Of a stretch of DNA of 64,000 bases, positions 1 through 8,588 are shown in pieces. The notes beneath the pieces are model-generated. The model worked only from the letters and a program-made list of their open reading frames with translations. It was not told the DNA's origin and did not search any database. Source of the DNA: Streptococcus sp. 121. GTDB lineage: Bacteria; Bacillota; Bacilli; Lactobacillales; Streptococcaceae. Position 1 is the first letter of the stretch, and each line of letters begins with the position of its first letter. The stretch spans positions 1 through 64,000 of the forward strand of contig NZ_JAEMED010000006.1 in assembly GCF_016458205.1 (NCBI RefSeq). The letters are read 5' to 3'. The position numbers and the translations under genes are program-made.

Positions 1-1859
1 ATAACTTCCCAGTTAACGGAGCAGTTTATGACCGCGATGATGCGACCGATCAAGCCTATACTGTTGTTTTGAAACACAAGATTGAGGACATCGATCCAGA
101 AAATCCAGTGAATCCAAATACCGGTGAACCAGTTGAGTTGACTAAGACTGTGACTCGTACCATTGAGTACAAGTACCTCACATCAACTGGTGAAGAAGCA
201 TCCGCTACAGTCACTCAAACGGTTGAGTTCACTCGTACTGCGACAGTGGATCGTGTAACAGGAGAAGTCACTTACACAGACTGGACTACAGAAGAAGGAA
301 CTGTACCAGCAGTAGTTTCTCCAGCTATCGCAGGTTACACACCAGATCAAGCAATTGTAGCTGAGTGGAAACCAAGTGCAGATGATGAAGATGCAAATGT
401 CGTTGTTATCTACACACCAAACGATCAGAAAGCAACCATCACTTATGTGGATGAGACAACAGGTAAGACCTTGGATGCAGTGGATACCGTGACAGGTAAA
501 TCTGATGAGTCTATCAAATACACGACTGCAGACCGTATCGCAGCCTATGAAAAAGCAGGCTATGTCTTGGTATCAGATAACTTCCCAGTTAATGGAGCTA
601 TCTATGACCGTGATGATGCGACTGATCAATCCTATACTGTTGTCTTGAAACACAAGATTGAGGACATCGATCCAGAAAATCCAGTGAATCCAAATACCGG
701 TGAACCAGTTGAGTTGACTAAGACTGTGACTCGTACCATTGAGTACAAGTACCTCACATCAACTGGTGAAGAAGCATCCGCTACAGTCACTCAAACAGTT
801 GAGTTCACCCGTACTGCGACAGTGGATCGTGTAACAGGAGAAGTCACTTACACAGACTGGACTACAGAAGAAGGAACTGTACCAGCAGTAGTTTCTCCAA
901 CTATCGCAGGTTACACCCCAGACCAAGCAAGTGTAGCTGAGTGGAAACCAAGTGCAGATGATGAAGATGTGGATGTTGTAGTTGTCTACACACCAAACGA
1001 TCAGAAAGCAACCATTACTTATGTGGATGAGACCACAGGTGAAACCTTGGATGCAGTAGATTCCGTGACAGGTAAGTCAGATGAGTCTATCAAATACACG
1101 ACTGCAGACCGTATCGCAGCCTATGAAAAAGCAGGCTATGTCTTGGTATCAGATAACTTCCCAGTTAATGGAGCTATCTATGACCGTGATGATGCGACTG
1201 ATCAATCCTATACTGTTGTCTTGAAACACAAGATTGAGGACATCGATCCAGAAAATCCAGTGAATCCAAATACCGGTGAACCAGTTGAGTTGACTAAGAC
1301 AATCACTCGTACCATTGAGTATAAATACCTGACTGCAGATGGAGAAACCGCTGCTGAAACTGTTGTTCAAACGGCAACCTTTAAACGAACAGCAACTGTT
1401 GATCGCGTAACTGGTGAGGTTTCTTATGGTGATTGGACTAGTGAGAATAATGCCTTCCCATTAGTTGTTTCGCCTGAGATTGATGGTTATACCGTTGATA
1501 AATCAGAGGTTTCGGAAATGGTTGTGACAGTGGATTCCGAAGACTCTAAAGTTGTTGTGATCTACACTCCAGTAGAGAAACCGGAACCAAAGCCAGAACC
1601 AAAACCTGAGCCAAAACCGGAACCGAAGCCAGAACCAAAACCTGAGCCAAAGCCGGAACCTAAACCAGAACCAAAACCTCAACCAAAACCAGAAAAAGTT
1701 AAACCATCCGTGGCTGAAAAACCACAGATGAAAGAATCTTATGTTGGACAAACACTTCCTGAAACTGGTGACTCCGATAATCTTGCAATGGCCTTGCTTG
1801 GACTCGGATTGCTTGGAGCAGTTCCAGTAGTTGGATTTGCAAAACGGAAGAAAGATTAA
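1..1859 (+). CDS. Mub-repeat LPXTG-anchored surface protein (5' end outside window)
   Basis: The reading frame is open from base 3, so the signal peptide and N-terminus lie upstream of the window. The visible part alternates Mub B2-like modules (beginning KHKIEDIDPENPVNPNTGEP) with MucBP-type modules (beginning ATITYVDETTG), as in mucin-binding adhesins. Two full 192-residue units are followed by a diverged third B2-like module. Next come a Pro-Glu-Pro-Lys wall-spanning stretch, an LPETG sortase motif 34 residues from the end, a hydrophobic segment and an RKKD tail. Sortase A should anchor it to peptidoglycan. Binding to mucin or another host glycoprotein is inferred from the family, not shown. 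A strong terminator follows directly. Confidence 0.9.
   Translation, partial: NFPVNGAVYDRDDATDQAYTVVLKHKIEDIDPENPVNPNTGEPVELTKTVTRTIEYKYLTSTGEEASATVTQTVEFTRTATVDRVTGEVTYTDWTTEEGTVPAVVSPAIAGYTPDQAIVAEWKPSADDEDANVVVIYTPNDQKATITYVDETTGKTLDAVDTVTGKSDESIKYTTADRIAAYEKAGYVLVSDNFPVNGAIYDRDDATDQSYTVVLKHKIEDIDPENPVNPNTGEPVELTKTVTRTIEYKYLTSTGEEASATVTQTVEFTRTATVDRVTGEVTYTDWTTEEGTVPAVVSPTIAGYTPDQASVAEWKPSADDEDVDVVVVYTPNDQKATITYVDETTGETLDAVDSVTGKSDESIKYTTADRIAAYEKAGYVLVSDNFPVNGAIYDRDDATDQSYTVVLKHKIEDIDPENPVNPNTGEPVELTKTITRTIEYKYLTADGETAAETVVQTATFKRTATVDRVTGEVSYGDWTSENNAFPLVVSPEIDGYTVDKSEVSEMVVTVDSEDSKVVVIYTPVEKPEPKPEPKPEPKPEPKPEPKPEPKPEPKPEPKPQPKPEKVKPSVAEKPQMKESYVGQTLPETGDSDNLAMALLGLGLLGAVPVVGFAKRKKD
69..1575 (+). 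repeat. Tandem 576-bp coding repeats (Mub units)
   Basis: Units begin at 69, 645 and 1221, exactly 576 bp (192 codons) apart. The first two are nearly identical at DNA level. The third matches at its start and then diverges before the proline-rich region. Such repeats can change copy number by recombination and are prone to collapse in short-read assembly. Confidence 0.93.
1579..1695 (+). repeat. 12-bp tandem repeats encoding Glu-Pro-Lys-Pro
   Basis: About nine degenerate 12-bp units encode a PEPK run that probably spans the cell wall just before the LPETG motif. Third-position differences between units suggest that the protein repeat is under selection. Confidence 0.85.
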
Positions 1860-1902
1860 GCTCTTAGGCTTAACAAAGCCCTAGAAATACTTTTCTGATT
1901 TT

Positions 1903-1927
1903 AGCCCCCTTCGGGGGGCTTTTTTTG
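1903..1927 (+). terminator. Rho-independent terminator
   Basis: A 7-bp G/C-rich stem (AGCCCCC / GGGGGCT) with a TTCG loop is followed by seven T. It lies about 45 bp after the Mub-protein stop codon. Confidence 0.92.
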
Positions 1928-2011
1928 TTGTCGAATATCGAATAAATAGAATAATAGCTGAAAGGAGGATATTGTGTTGCCCTTACGTTCTTAATTTGAA
2001 GGAGGTTATGA

Positions 2012-5000
2012 ATGAATTCGAATTTTAAATTATCTAAGACTTATGTTTTTTGTGGTGCAGTACTTGCTAGTTTATGCTTGGGTATGGAAAGGGTAGCTGC
2101 GGATGAGACCGCAGCAACAAATTTGAAGGAGTTACAGCCTCAGGCTTCTTCGGCTCACAGTGAATTTATTCAGGAATCTGGCCAAGATGTTGGACAATTA
2201 ATGCAACCAATAGTATCTGAGGAGTTGGAGCAAGCACAAGTTCAAGCACAAGCAGCAGGTGTCGTAATTGAGCAGAAGGCTCCTCAGTTTTATGATTCTT
2301 TGGCAAAAGCGCAAGAAGACTTGCAACAGCAAGCTCAGAGCTTACTGAATAAAACAGCTAGTCAGCAAGCCCGACAAAGGGAAATCACATCCATTCAAGC
2401 ACAGAATCAGCAGATTCTCCAAGAGAATCAAGCAGAGATAGAGCGTGTATCATTGGAAAATCAAGAAAATGAAGCACAGATCAAAATTGAAAATCAAAGG
2501 GAACAAGATCGTGTTGACCTAGAAAATACCAGACTGCAGAATCGATACAAACAAGACTTGGAGAACTATGAGCGATTAAGAAATGATCGACAAGAGATTT
2601 TGAAGATAATACAAATTCGTCAACAAGAAGTCGAACAGGCTAAAAGAATGCTAGTGCGACCGGATGACATTTCCTATGGCAGTAACGGATATACTAAAAG
2701 CAATTCTACACAACACCTCAAGTTTAGTGCTCCCTTGAAAGGTATGAAACTTATTGCAAAAGGTGATTTGAAAAATCCACAGGTCTTGGTAGAAGGGGAA
2801 ATTCCGGAATCGCAAATTGTGACTAGTTTTGTTTGGAAGAATGTAGAACCAGAAGGGCCAGAATTGACCAAGGGAGTTTATGGAGACAAAAGCTACTGGG
2901 ATGCAGCCTACAATTACAACCAAAATGGAACGACAACTCAAATTTGGACAGGGCGAATTGGAAATTGGTACAAAATACCTGAAGCCATCAAAACAGCCGA
3001 TGGAAAAATTCATGATGCCTATATTCAAGTTGAAATTGATAGTAGCGGACTCTACAAGGAGAGTGATCGAACTAAAACGGATGGGACTTATTTTGTCTTC
3101 TGGAATCAGGATGGTGCTATCAATACCTTAAATGGCTTTACTCTAGGAACTGTTAATCAAAAATCAGATGGCATTCGCTTGCGTGTGAGATTGGATAGTC
3201 CTGAGAACACGAACCCTTATTTATGGGCCACTACGATTTATGACCTGGATCTGGGGCAATTTCTGGAAGTGGATCCAAAAACTAGTCAAATTTTAAGTAT
3301 TGGTGGAGGCCTGAAAGTAGAAGGTTCGAAAATCGTGTCGGATGAAAATTTAGGAAACACCTATGGACTCAATCGAGATGTCAATGCCCTAAATGCACGC
3401 GCTTCATCACCTGACGGAGCAGTCCTCCTAGCCCAGTACACATCTGAGTATCAGTCTATGATCCGCAATAGTCCCGGAGGGGCTGGATCATCTGTGGCAC
3501 GGGCAGATTTTGGAGCAGCAGGACAAGTTCAGATTCAAGTCATCCCCAAACTACCACCCAAACCAGAAAAACCTAACAAGCCGACTCTGTTAGTTCCAAA
3601 CTTTAAAGCCTTCACTCCCAAAATCCCAAGTTCAAAACCGTTACATCCTGTTCCAGATTTACCAGCGAAAAAGGAGAGTGTTCATCCAGTCTTCGTGATT
3701 CAAAAACCAAGCAATCACAAGACTGTTGTGAACCAGGCAAAAACGGATGTGGATGGTAAGTTGGTGCCCAAGGGGTCACTGCAAATCTGGGAACTTCAGA
3801 ATCAGCCCTTGAAAGCAGGTCGGGAGCAAGTGTTTTCTTACCAGCTGGAAGATCCGCTGCCGTCGGGATTTTTGGTTGACTGGGATAAAACCAAGGAAAT
3901 GAACCAAGTTCATTGGACTGTGACAGAAAAATCAGCTGGTCATTTAATCTTTGAAGCAAAAGCAGAAACACTAGCCTTACTTAATAGGAATCGTCATCAA
4001 TCGATTTCCTTGCCTCTAGCCTATGTGATTGGTCGCCCTCAAAATGACGGCGGATCCTATCGGAACACCTTTAAAACGAAAATTCAGACTCCTTCTGGAT
4101 CCTTTGTAACAGTTTCAAACACACCTGTTATCTATACACCTGGTCAAGATCCAGAGCATCCTCGTACAGGTCCGAATGGGGACAATCCGACACCTGAAGA
4201 CAACTTTATTCATCCTCAAAAAGAGGTCTTCGATCCAGCAACAGGTCAAAACCTAAACGGGCGGTCACTGTTACCCAACTCCGAGATACATTATCGTTTG
4301 ACACAGGATTTTGACCAGTACAAGGGGATTCAAGTAAGTCCAGCTGATATTTCCAAGGGTTTCTATTTTGTGGAGGATTATCCTGACGATCGTTTGGATC
4401 CAACTAGCTTGAAGGTCACTGCCATTAAATCGAGCAATGGGGAGGATCTCTCGCAGTTGCTGAACTATTACCACGTTTTAACTCCCCACTCGATTGATAG
4501 CAAGCTTCAGAAGGCCCTTGAGCAGTCTGGAGTTCGTCCGCATGGCGGTTATTTGCTGTGGTCGGCCAAAGATCCCCAAGCCTTTTTTGAGCGCTATGTC
4601 CAAGCTGGTTTATCAGTGACCTATGATCTTTCTTTTTCTTTAGATAAAAAGTTTAAAGGTGGGGCTTTTACCAACCAAGCTTTCCAAGTTGAATTCGGAA
4701 ACGGCTATGCCTCCAATCACGTCGGAAATGAAGTGCCAACTTTGAAGGTGCAGAAAGAAGTTTTGGATCAAGAAAGTGAACAAGATCTGAACGGGCAAGA
4801 AGTTGCCATGGGTCAACTATTCAGTTACCGCTTAAAAGGGTGGGAAGTACCCGCAAACCGTGGTTACAAACTTGAGGAATACCGCTTCTTGGATAATTTA
4901 GACCAGGATCATGATACGTTCGTTAGAGGACAGGTAGTGTCAGCAGTCACCTTGACCTTGCAGGATGGGCGAATGATCCCTTCAGGTACTGATTTAACGG

Positions 5001-5374
5001 AGTTTGTGGATCAAGTTTATGAAGGTAGAGATGGGCATTACAGTTTAGCCTTTAAAAAAGATTTCTTAGAAACTCTATCTGACCAGAGTCCATTTGCGGC
5101 AGATGTCTACCTAACTGTAAAACGGATTGCGAGTGGTACAGTCAGAAATCAATACACACTGGTAGTGAATGGCAATCCTGTGGATTCCCAGCTTGTTCAA
5201 ACCCACACATCTGCACCAGATTCAGTGAATACTGAGTTCCCTGAGAATGGTTCTCAGAAACCAGAAAAGACACTTCCCAACACTGGAACAGAAGGAGATC
5301 ATCTGTCCTTTATCGGAAATATGATGATGGGGCTTGCTGCCTTAATCGTTGCACTGAAAAAAAATAAATCGTAG
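2012..5374 (+). CDS. Antigen I/II-like LPXTG adhesin with GbpC-type domain
   Basis: This 1120-residue secreted adhesin has a signal peptide ending near VAADE and a coiled-coil Gln/Glu-rich stretch (about 100-215). A GbpC/antigen I/II V-type domain covers about 220-510, and a proline-rich linker about 513-565. Isopeptide-type C-terminal domains like those of SspA/SspB/SpaP cover about 570-1065, and an LPNTG anchor begins at residue 1088. It is shorter than classical antigen I/II proteins because the long alanine-rich and proline-rich repeats are reduced. The start fits a strong GGAGG at 2001-2005. Family members bind salivary agglutinin, glucan or other bacteria; the ligand here is unknown. 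It lies directly after another wall-anchored adhesin, in its own unit. Confidence 0.88.
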   Translation: MNSNFKLSKTYVFCGAVLASLCLGMERVAADETAATNLKELQPQASSAHSEFIQESGQDVGQLMQPIVSEELEQAQVQAQAAGVVIEQKAPQFYDSLAKAQEDLQQQAQSLLNKTASQQARQREITSIQAQNQQILQENQAEIERVSLENQENEAQIKIENQREQDRVDLENTRLQNRYKQDLENYERLRNDRQEILKIIQIRQQEVEQAKRMLVRPDDISYGSNGYTKSNSTQHLKFSAPLKGMKLIAKGDLKNPQVLVEGEIPESQIVTSFVWKNVEPEGPELTKGVYGDKSYWDAAYNYNQNGTTTQIWTGRIGNWYKIPEAIKTADGKIHDAYIQVEIDSSGLYKESDRTKTDGTYFVFWNQDGAINTLNGFTLGTVNQKSDGIRLRVRLDSPENTNPYLWATTIYDLDLGQFLEVDPKTSQILSIGGGLKVEGSKIVSDENLGNTYGLNRDVNALNARASSPDGAVLLAQYTSEYQSMIRNSPGGAGSSVARADFGAAGQVQIQVIPKLPPKPEKPNKPTLLVPNFKAFTPKIPSSKPLHPVPDLPAKKESVHPVFVIQKPSNHKTVVNQAKTDVDGKLVPKGSLQIWELQNQPLKAGREQVFSYQLEDPLPSGFLVDWDKTKEMNQVHWTVTEKSAGHLIFEAKAETLALLNRNRHQSISLPLAYVIGRPQNDGGSYRNTFKTKIQTPSGSFVTVSNTPVIYTPGQDPEHPRTGPNGDNPTPEDNFIHPQKEVFDPATGQNLNGRSLLPNSEIHYRLTQDFDQYKGIQVSPADISKGFYFVEDYPDDRLDPTSLKVTAIKSSNGEDLSQLLNYYHVLTPHSIDSKLQKALEQSGVRPHGGYLLWSAKDPQAFFERYVQAGLSVTYDLSFSLDKKFKGGAFTNQAFQVEFGNGYASNHVGNEVPTLKVQKEVLDQESEQDLNGQEVAMGQLFSYRLKGWEVPANRGYKLEEYRFLDNLDQDHDTFVRGQVVSAVTLTLQDGRMIPSGTDLTEFVDQVYEGRDGHYSLAFKKDFLETLSDQSPFAADVYLTVKRIASGTVRNQYTLVVNGNPVDSQLVQTHTSAPDSVNTEFPENGSQKPEKTLPNTGTEGDHLSFIGNMMMGLAALIVALKKNKS

Positions 5375-5384
5375 GGAGTTTAAG

Positions 5385-5416
5385 ACCAGGGAGCTTTTGA
5401 GTTCCCTGGTTTTTCG
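5385..5416 (+). terminator. Rho-independent terminator after adhesin gene
   Basis: Eight-base arms (ACCAGGGA 5385-5392 and TCCCTGGT 5403-5410) are followed by a short T run. Confidence 0.88.
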
Positions 5417-5439
5417 CGCTTTCTTCAGCTTAGGAATCA

Positions 5440-5448
5440 TGTTATAAT
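5440..5448 (+). promoter_or_regulatory. Extended -10 promoter (TGTTATAAT)
   Basis: TATAAT at 5443-5448 is preceded by TGT. No good -35 is visible, as is common for extended -10 promoters. It drives the membrane protein gene that begins at 5479. Confidence 0.65.
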
Positions 5449-5478
5449 GGAGCATATTTTCAATTGAGTGGAGGAAGT

Positions 5479-6771
5479 ATGAATCGTTTGGGTGATTTAG
5501 GTCGAGGAGGCCGCAAAGCCCTAATAGAAGGGATTGTGGTGATCCTACTAGGACTTTTTTTGATTATCTGGGGGCAGCTTGTACCGAAGGTGGGCTATCA
5601 GCTCTTCTTCCTGTATATTTTTCTATCAGCTCTCTGGACGCTAATAAGTCGGTGGTTCGGACGTAAGGAGATTCAGGAGAATCTTTGGATTACTTTGGGA
5701 AAACTGGTCGCTTCCGTGATTTTTGGAGAGATAGCCATTTTGGAGGATATGGCTGTTTACCTCTTGGTGTATGCAATTGCCTTTTATCAAATTTTTACAG
5801 GTGTAGTCAACCTGGTCACCTGGTGGCTTTATCGGCAAAATGGAATTCCAAAACGTTTCCGTTATTTGACGGATGGTATCATAATGACTGGGTTTGGGGT
5901 ATGGAGTCTGTCCCCTTACCATGATGCCAATGAATTTCAATTATTGCTTTTAGGTTGGTATTTGGTGACATTGGGGATAACTCGTTTGCGGGATGGGCTT
6001 TTCTTTGAAAAAGAAATGAAGCAGAACAATTTAAAACGTCGCGTACGGGTAACTCTTCCCATTTTCATTACCGCTCTGGTTCCAGCTGCGACGCTCAATA
6101 GGCTTAATGAATTTTTACAAGAGAATACTGAGGAAACTGCAGCAGAAGCATATAACGTGTCCAAAGAGGAGAAATCTGGTCAAATTGAAGTTTTTATCCA
6201 TACAGCTCAGACCAATTTCTTTGCGGCTGTGGGTCATGTGGACTTGTGTTACCAAGGGCGTGTCATTTCGTATGGTTCCTATGACCCATCTTCTGAACGC
6301 TTGTTTGGAATGGTCGGTGATGGGGTACTCTACAAGTGTGACCGGGAGGCCTATATTGACTTGTGTAAGCGAGAAAGTCAGAAAACCTTATTTGGTTATG
6401 AAATTGATTTAACAGCGGAGCAAGAAAAGGCGGTTCAAGCATACTTAGCTGATTTGGATAAAATCTTGGTACCATGGGAACCTGAGGCGAACTTGGTGAA
6501 GAAAGAAGATGGTTCTGAAGATCATACTTATGCTTACAAAATTCGCCATGAAACGAATGGTGACCTCTATAAGTTTACTGAATCCAAGTTTAAAACCTAT
6601 TTTGTATTAAGCACCAACTGTGCACTTCTTGCGGATACGATTGTTGGACAAGCGGGAACAGATATCCTTAGTCCTAAAGGTTTTATTGCACCAGGAACCT
6701 ATCAGGAATACCTGGATACAGAATTTGAGAAACCACACAGTATGGTAATTGCTAAGAATGTTTATGCATAA
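5479..6771 (+). CDS. Membrane protein with DUF308/HdeD-like N-terminus and Cys/His hydrolase-like C-terminus
   Basis: The start chosen is ATG 5479, preceded by GGAGG, giving 430 residues; an upstream TTG at 5464 has no such site. Residues about 15-190 hold several hydrophobic helices resembling HdeD/DUF308 membrane proteins. The soluble C-terminal half contains a GHVDLCYQG motif and later a STNCALLADTIVG motif. His before Cys is the order seen in permuted NlpC/P60 (LRAT/YiiX-like) hydrolases, so an amidase, peptidase or acyltransferase activity is possible but only inferred. A second HdeD-like protein is encoded at 8026, with a broken TetR gene between them. I cannot assign a substrate. Confidence 0.75.
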   Translation: MNRLGDLGRGGRKALIEGIVVILLGLFLIIWGQLVPKVGYQLFFLYIFLSALWTLISRWFGRKEIQENLWITLGKLVASVIFGEIAILEDMAVYLLVYAIAFYQIFTGVVNLVTWWLYRQNGIPKRFRYLTDGIIMTGFGVWSLSPYHDANEFQLLLLGWYLVTLGITRLRDGLFFEKEMKQNNLKRRVRVTLPIFITALVPAATLNRLNEFLQENTEETAAEAYNVSKEEKSGQIEVFIHTAQTNFFAAVGHVDLCYQGRVISYGSYDPSSERLFGMVGDGVLYKCDREAYIDLCKRESQKTLFGYEIDLTAEQEKAVQAYLADLDKILVPWEPEANLVKKEDGSEDHTYAYKIRHETNGDLYKFTESKFKTYFVLSTNCALLADTIVGQAGTDILSPKGFIAPGTYQEYLDTEFEKPHSMVIAKNVYA

Positions 6772-7128
6772 GAAGGTTGGGATTAAAGTCTCAACCTTCT
6801 TATTTTGGTTAGTGAAATCACTTTGACGCAGGGGTTGATTCGGTCAAACAGCTAAAAGGTTGTTTGAGGTATCAGATAGAGTTTGCGAAGCAAATAACAA
6901 TTGCTCGCTTTTATTGACATGAACGGAGTTCATTTCATCTATAAGCTCTAAAGGCATTCAACATGACTTTATACTTGAGCATTAACTAAAGAAAGCGAAG
7001 AAAGTCTGGGAAGAGACTGTTTGAACCCGAGCTTAACAATAAAGGAGTGACGTCGGTTTGGGGAGAAACCATTTCAGCTTACAACTTGAAAAAAAGACTT
7101 GTAATGAACGATTTTTACAAATAGAATT
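6771..7128 (+). repeat. Long intergenic repeat, copy 1 (hairpin-rich)
   Basis: This stretch begins with a 9-bp terminator-like hairpin (AGAAGGTTG / CAACCTTCT, then T-rich) that overlaps the stop of the preceding gene. It continues as a non-coding sequence whose reverse complement recurs at 50840-51349. Shared blocks include GAAATCACTTTGACGCAG, TTGCGAAGCAAATAACAATT, CTCTAAAGGCATTCAACATG and GGTTTGGGGAGAAACC. It contains several short inverted repeats and no credible gene. Confidence 0.85.
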
Positions 7129-7177
7129 ATTCAACCTCGTTCTCTGAAACTTTCACAAATATTTTCATCGGTTGCCC

Positions 7178-7208
7178 TTGCCATTATAGACCAGATGGTC
7201 TATAATGG
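7178..7208 (+). promoter_or_regulatory. Promoter with palindromic operator for the TetR-type gene
   Basis: A -35 TTGCCA (7178-7183) and -10 TATAAT (7201-7206) are separated by 17 bp. A perfect inverted repeat with 13-bp arms (CCATTATAGACCA at 7181-7193 and its complement at 7196-7208, 2-bp spacer) covers the spacer and -10. This is the expected form of an autorepressor operator for the adjacent TetR gene; the assignment is by position. Confidence 0.8.
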
Positions 7209-7228
7209 TTCAAGATAAAGAGGCTGAA

Positions 7229-7953
7229 TTGAAGAAAGCAGAAAAAACACAGTTGATGAAGGAGCGGATTCTCGAGGGCGCCATTCAAGAAATTTCGGGT
7301 TCTGGTTACCAAGGATTCCGCATCAATCAACTGTGTAAGAAGTATGGCTTTTCGAAAGGAAGTCTTTATAGTCTTTTAGTTTGCTTTTAGTACAAGGCAG
7401 CGAGTCGCAGGCAGTACTAAAGTACGGCAAGACGAGCTAACACAGTAATAAAAGATAAACTAAAAGAGTATATCATCTATTTCCGAACAAGGATCAGTTA
7501 TATGTAGCCTGTGTCGAGGAAAGTTTTACGAAATTATTCCAGTTTTTAAAAGCGGATTTAGAGTCTGTTCCAAGTTTAGCGGACTACCTTCAAATTCGTT
7601 TACGGTTCTACCAGTCCTATCCTCACCATTCCCAGGTTTTCTTGGAAGCTTTGCTTTATAGGGGAGGTCAAGTAGAAGAGGATATTTGTAGATTTCGGGA
7701 TGAATTTGATCGCTTTAATCAGGCTGTAGCAAGGCGTTTAATTACAGAGTATGAGCTAAAAGAGGGTGTGACAGAAGAGCAAGCCTTAGCTTATTTGGAT
7801 GTCATTCAAAAGCTTTTTCGTGCCTACTATTTAACACTCCAAGAATTAGACTCAGAACTTGTGAATAGCCAAGCCTATGAAGATTACTTGCAGGAAATAC
7901 TAGGACATATGGTTTTTGGGATAGTCGATCAAAAGCCATCAAAGATAGACTAA
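7229..7953 (+). pseudogene. TetR/AcrR-family regulator, disrupted by a MITE insertion
   Basis: The N-terminal half encodes a TetR helix-turn-helix (ERILEGAIQEI...GSGYQGF...FSKGSLY) and breaks off at 7369. After a 102-bp element the coding resumes at 7471 in another frame with YHLFPNKDQLYVACVEESF and the ligand-binding region to a stop at 7953. Removing the element and one TA restores one continuous frame of about 207 codons. TTG 7229 is the likeliest start because AAAGAGG at 7217-7223 precedes it and ATG 7205 lies inside the -10. The DNA-binding half is cut off from dimerisation, so the repressor is probably lost. Its presumed target is the HdeD-like gene downstream. Confidence 0.9.
7369..7470 (+). 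mobile_element. 102-bp RUP-like MITE, copy 1, inside the TetR gene
   Basis: The element is bounded by TA on both sides (7367-7368 and 7471-7472) and has terminal inverted repeats TAGTCTTTTAGTTT / TACTCTTTTAGTTT. A second copy of the same length lies in reverse orientation at 26688-26789. It encodes nothing. TA target choice, size and shape resemble the pneumococcal RUP element, thought to be mobilised by an IS630/mariner-type transposase; no such transposase is in this window. Confidence 0.88.
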
Positions 7954-8025
7954 CCTACAGGACGATTTTTAAAGATGTATCAATCTTTAATCGGTTCTGA
8001 TTTTAATATTTTAAAGGAGTAGACG

Positions 8026-8538
8026 ATGTTTAAACGTTACGCATGGTTGTTGTTAGTAGTAGGGATTCTTAGTCTTTTGGCAGGATTTTGGGTTGTTGCT
8101 AACCCTGGTATGACCTTAGCTGGTATTGGAACAGCGGTTGCCATCTTTTTCTTAGTTGATGGAATTGTGAATGTGGTTCAATACTTTACCAATGAATACA
8201 GAAGTGGCTGGACCCTCTTTAATGGGATTATCACAGCGCTACTAGCCCTTATGCTCTTGACTGACGGATTCGGTGCTCGTACACTCTTCATGTCAACCCT
8301 GATTGCTTTCTGGGTTCTTTTCTCTGGAATCACTCGTCTCATGATGAGCTTTGATGTTAAGAAAATTGACCGTTCTACAGGTTCTACCTTGATGTGGACA
8401 GGGATCCTTGGCATTCTTGCAGGAGCTCTTATGATGATGACACCTTTATTTACTGCTTTGATGGTTTCCTACATGATTGGATTTACCTTTATCTATCAAG
8501 GAATTGCATCCATTGTTCTTTATTTCAAAGCAAAATAA
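8026..8538 (+). CDS. HdeD/DUF308-family membrane protein
   Basis: The 170-residue protein is almost entirely hydrophobic, with about six predicted membrane helices in paired arrangement, the usual size and pattern for HdeD/DUF308 proteins. HdeD in enterobacteria is linked to acid resistance; the role in streptococci is not established. An AAAGGAG site precedes ATG 8026. It lies 72 bp downstream of the broken TetR gene and may be read from the same operator-bearing promoter at 7178-7208, in which case it would now be unrepressed. Confidence 0.85.
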   Translation: MFKRYAWLLLVVGILSLLAGFWVVANPGMTLAGIGTAVAIFFLVDGIVNVVQYFTNEYRSGWTLFNGIITALLALMLLTDGFGARTLFMSTLIAFWVLFSGITRLMMSFDVKKIDRSTGSTLMWTGILGILAGALMMMTPLFTALMVSYMIGFTFIYQGIASIVLYFKAK

Positions 8539-8545
8539 GGACTAG

Positions 8546-8574
8546 AGGCTGGGCATGAGTCCAGCCTTTTTTCA
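8546..8574 (+). terminator. Rho-independent terminator
   Basis: AGGCTGG (8546-8552) pairs with CCAGCCT (8561-8567), followed by six T. Confidence 0.85.
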
Positions 8575-8588
8575 AGAAAGGTTTTCGG

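Noticed and set aside
1579-1695. Short regular repeats that could look like a CRISPR array
   Set aside because: The units are contiguous 12-bp coding repeats with no spacers; no CRISPR array or cas gene is present in the window.
1503-1751. Minus-strand open frame rich in Phe, Trp and Arg opposite the PEPK repeats
   Set aside because: It is the antisense of a 12-bp coding repeat; the low-complexity composition and lack of a ribosome site mark it as a shadow.
1972-2025. Short TTG/GTG-initiated leader peptide before the antigen I/II-like gene
   Set aside because: AAAGGAGG does precede it, but the frame is only 6-18 codons, and no attenuator or conserved pattern supports it.
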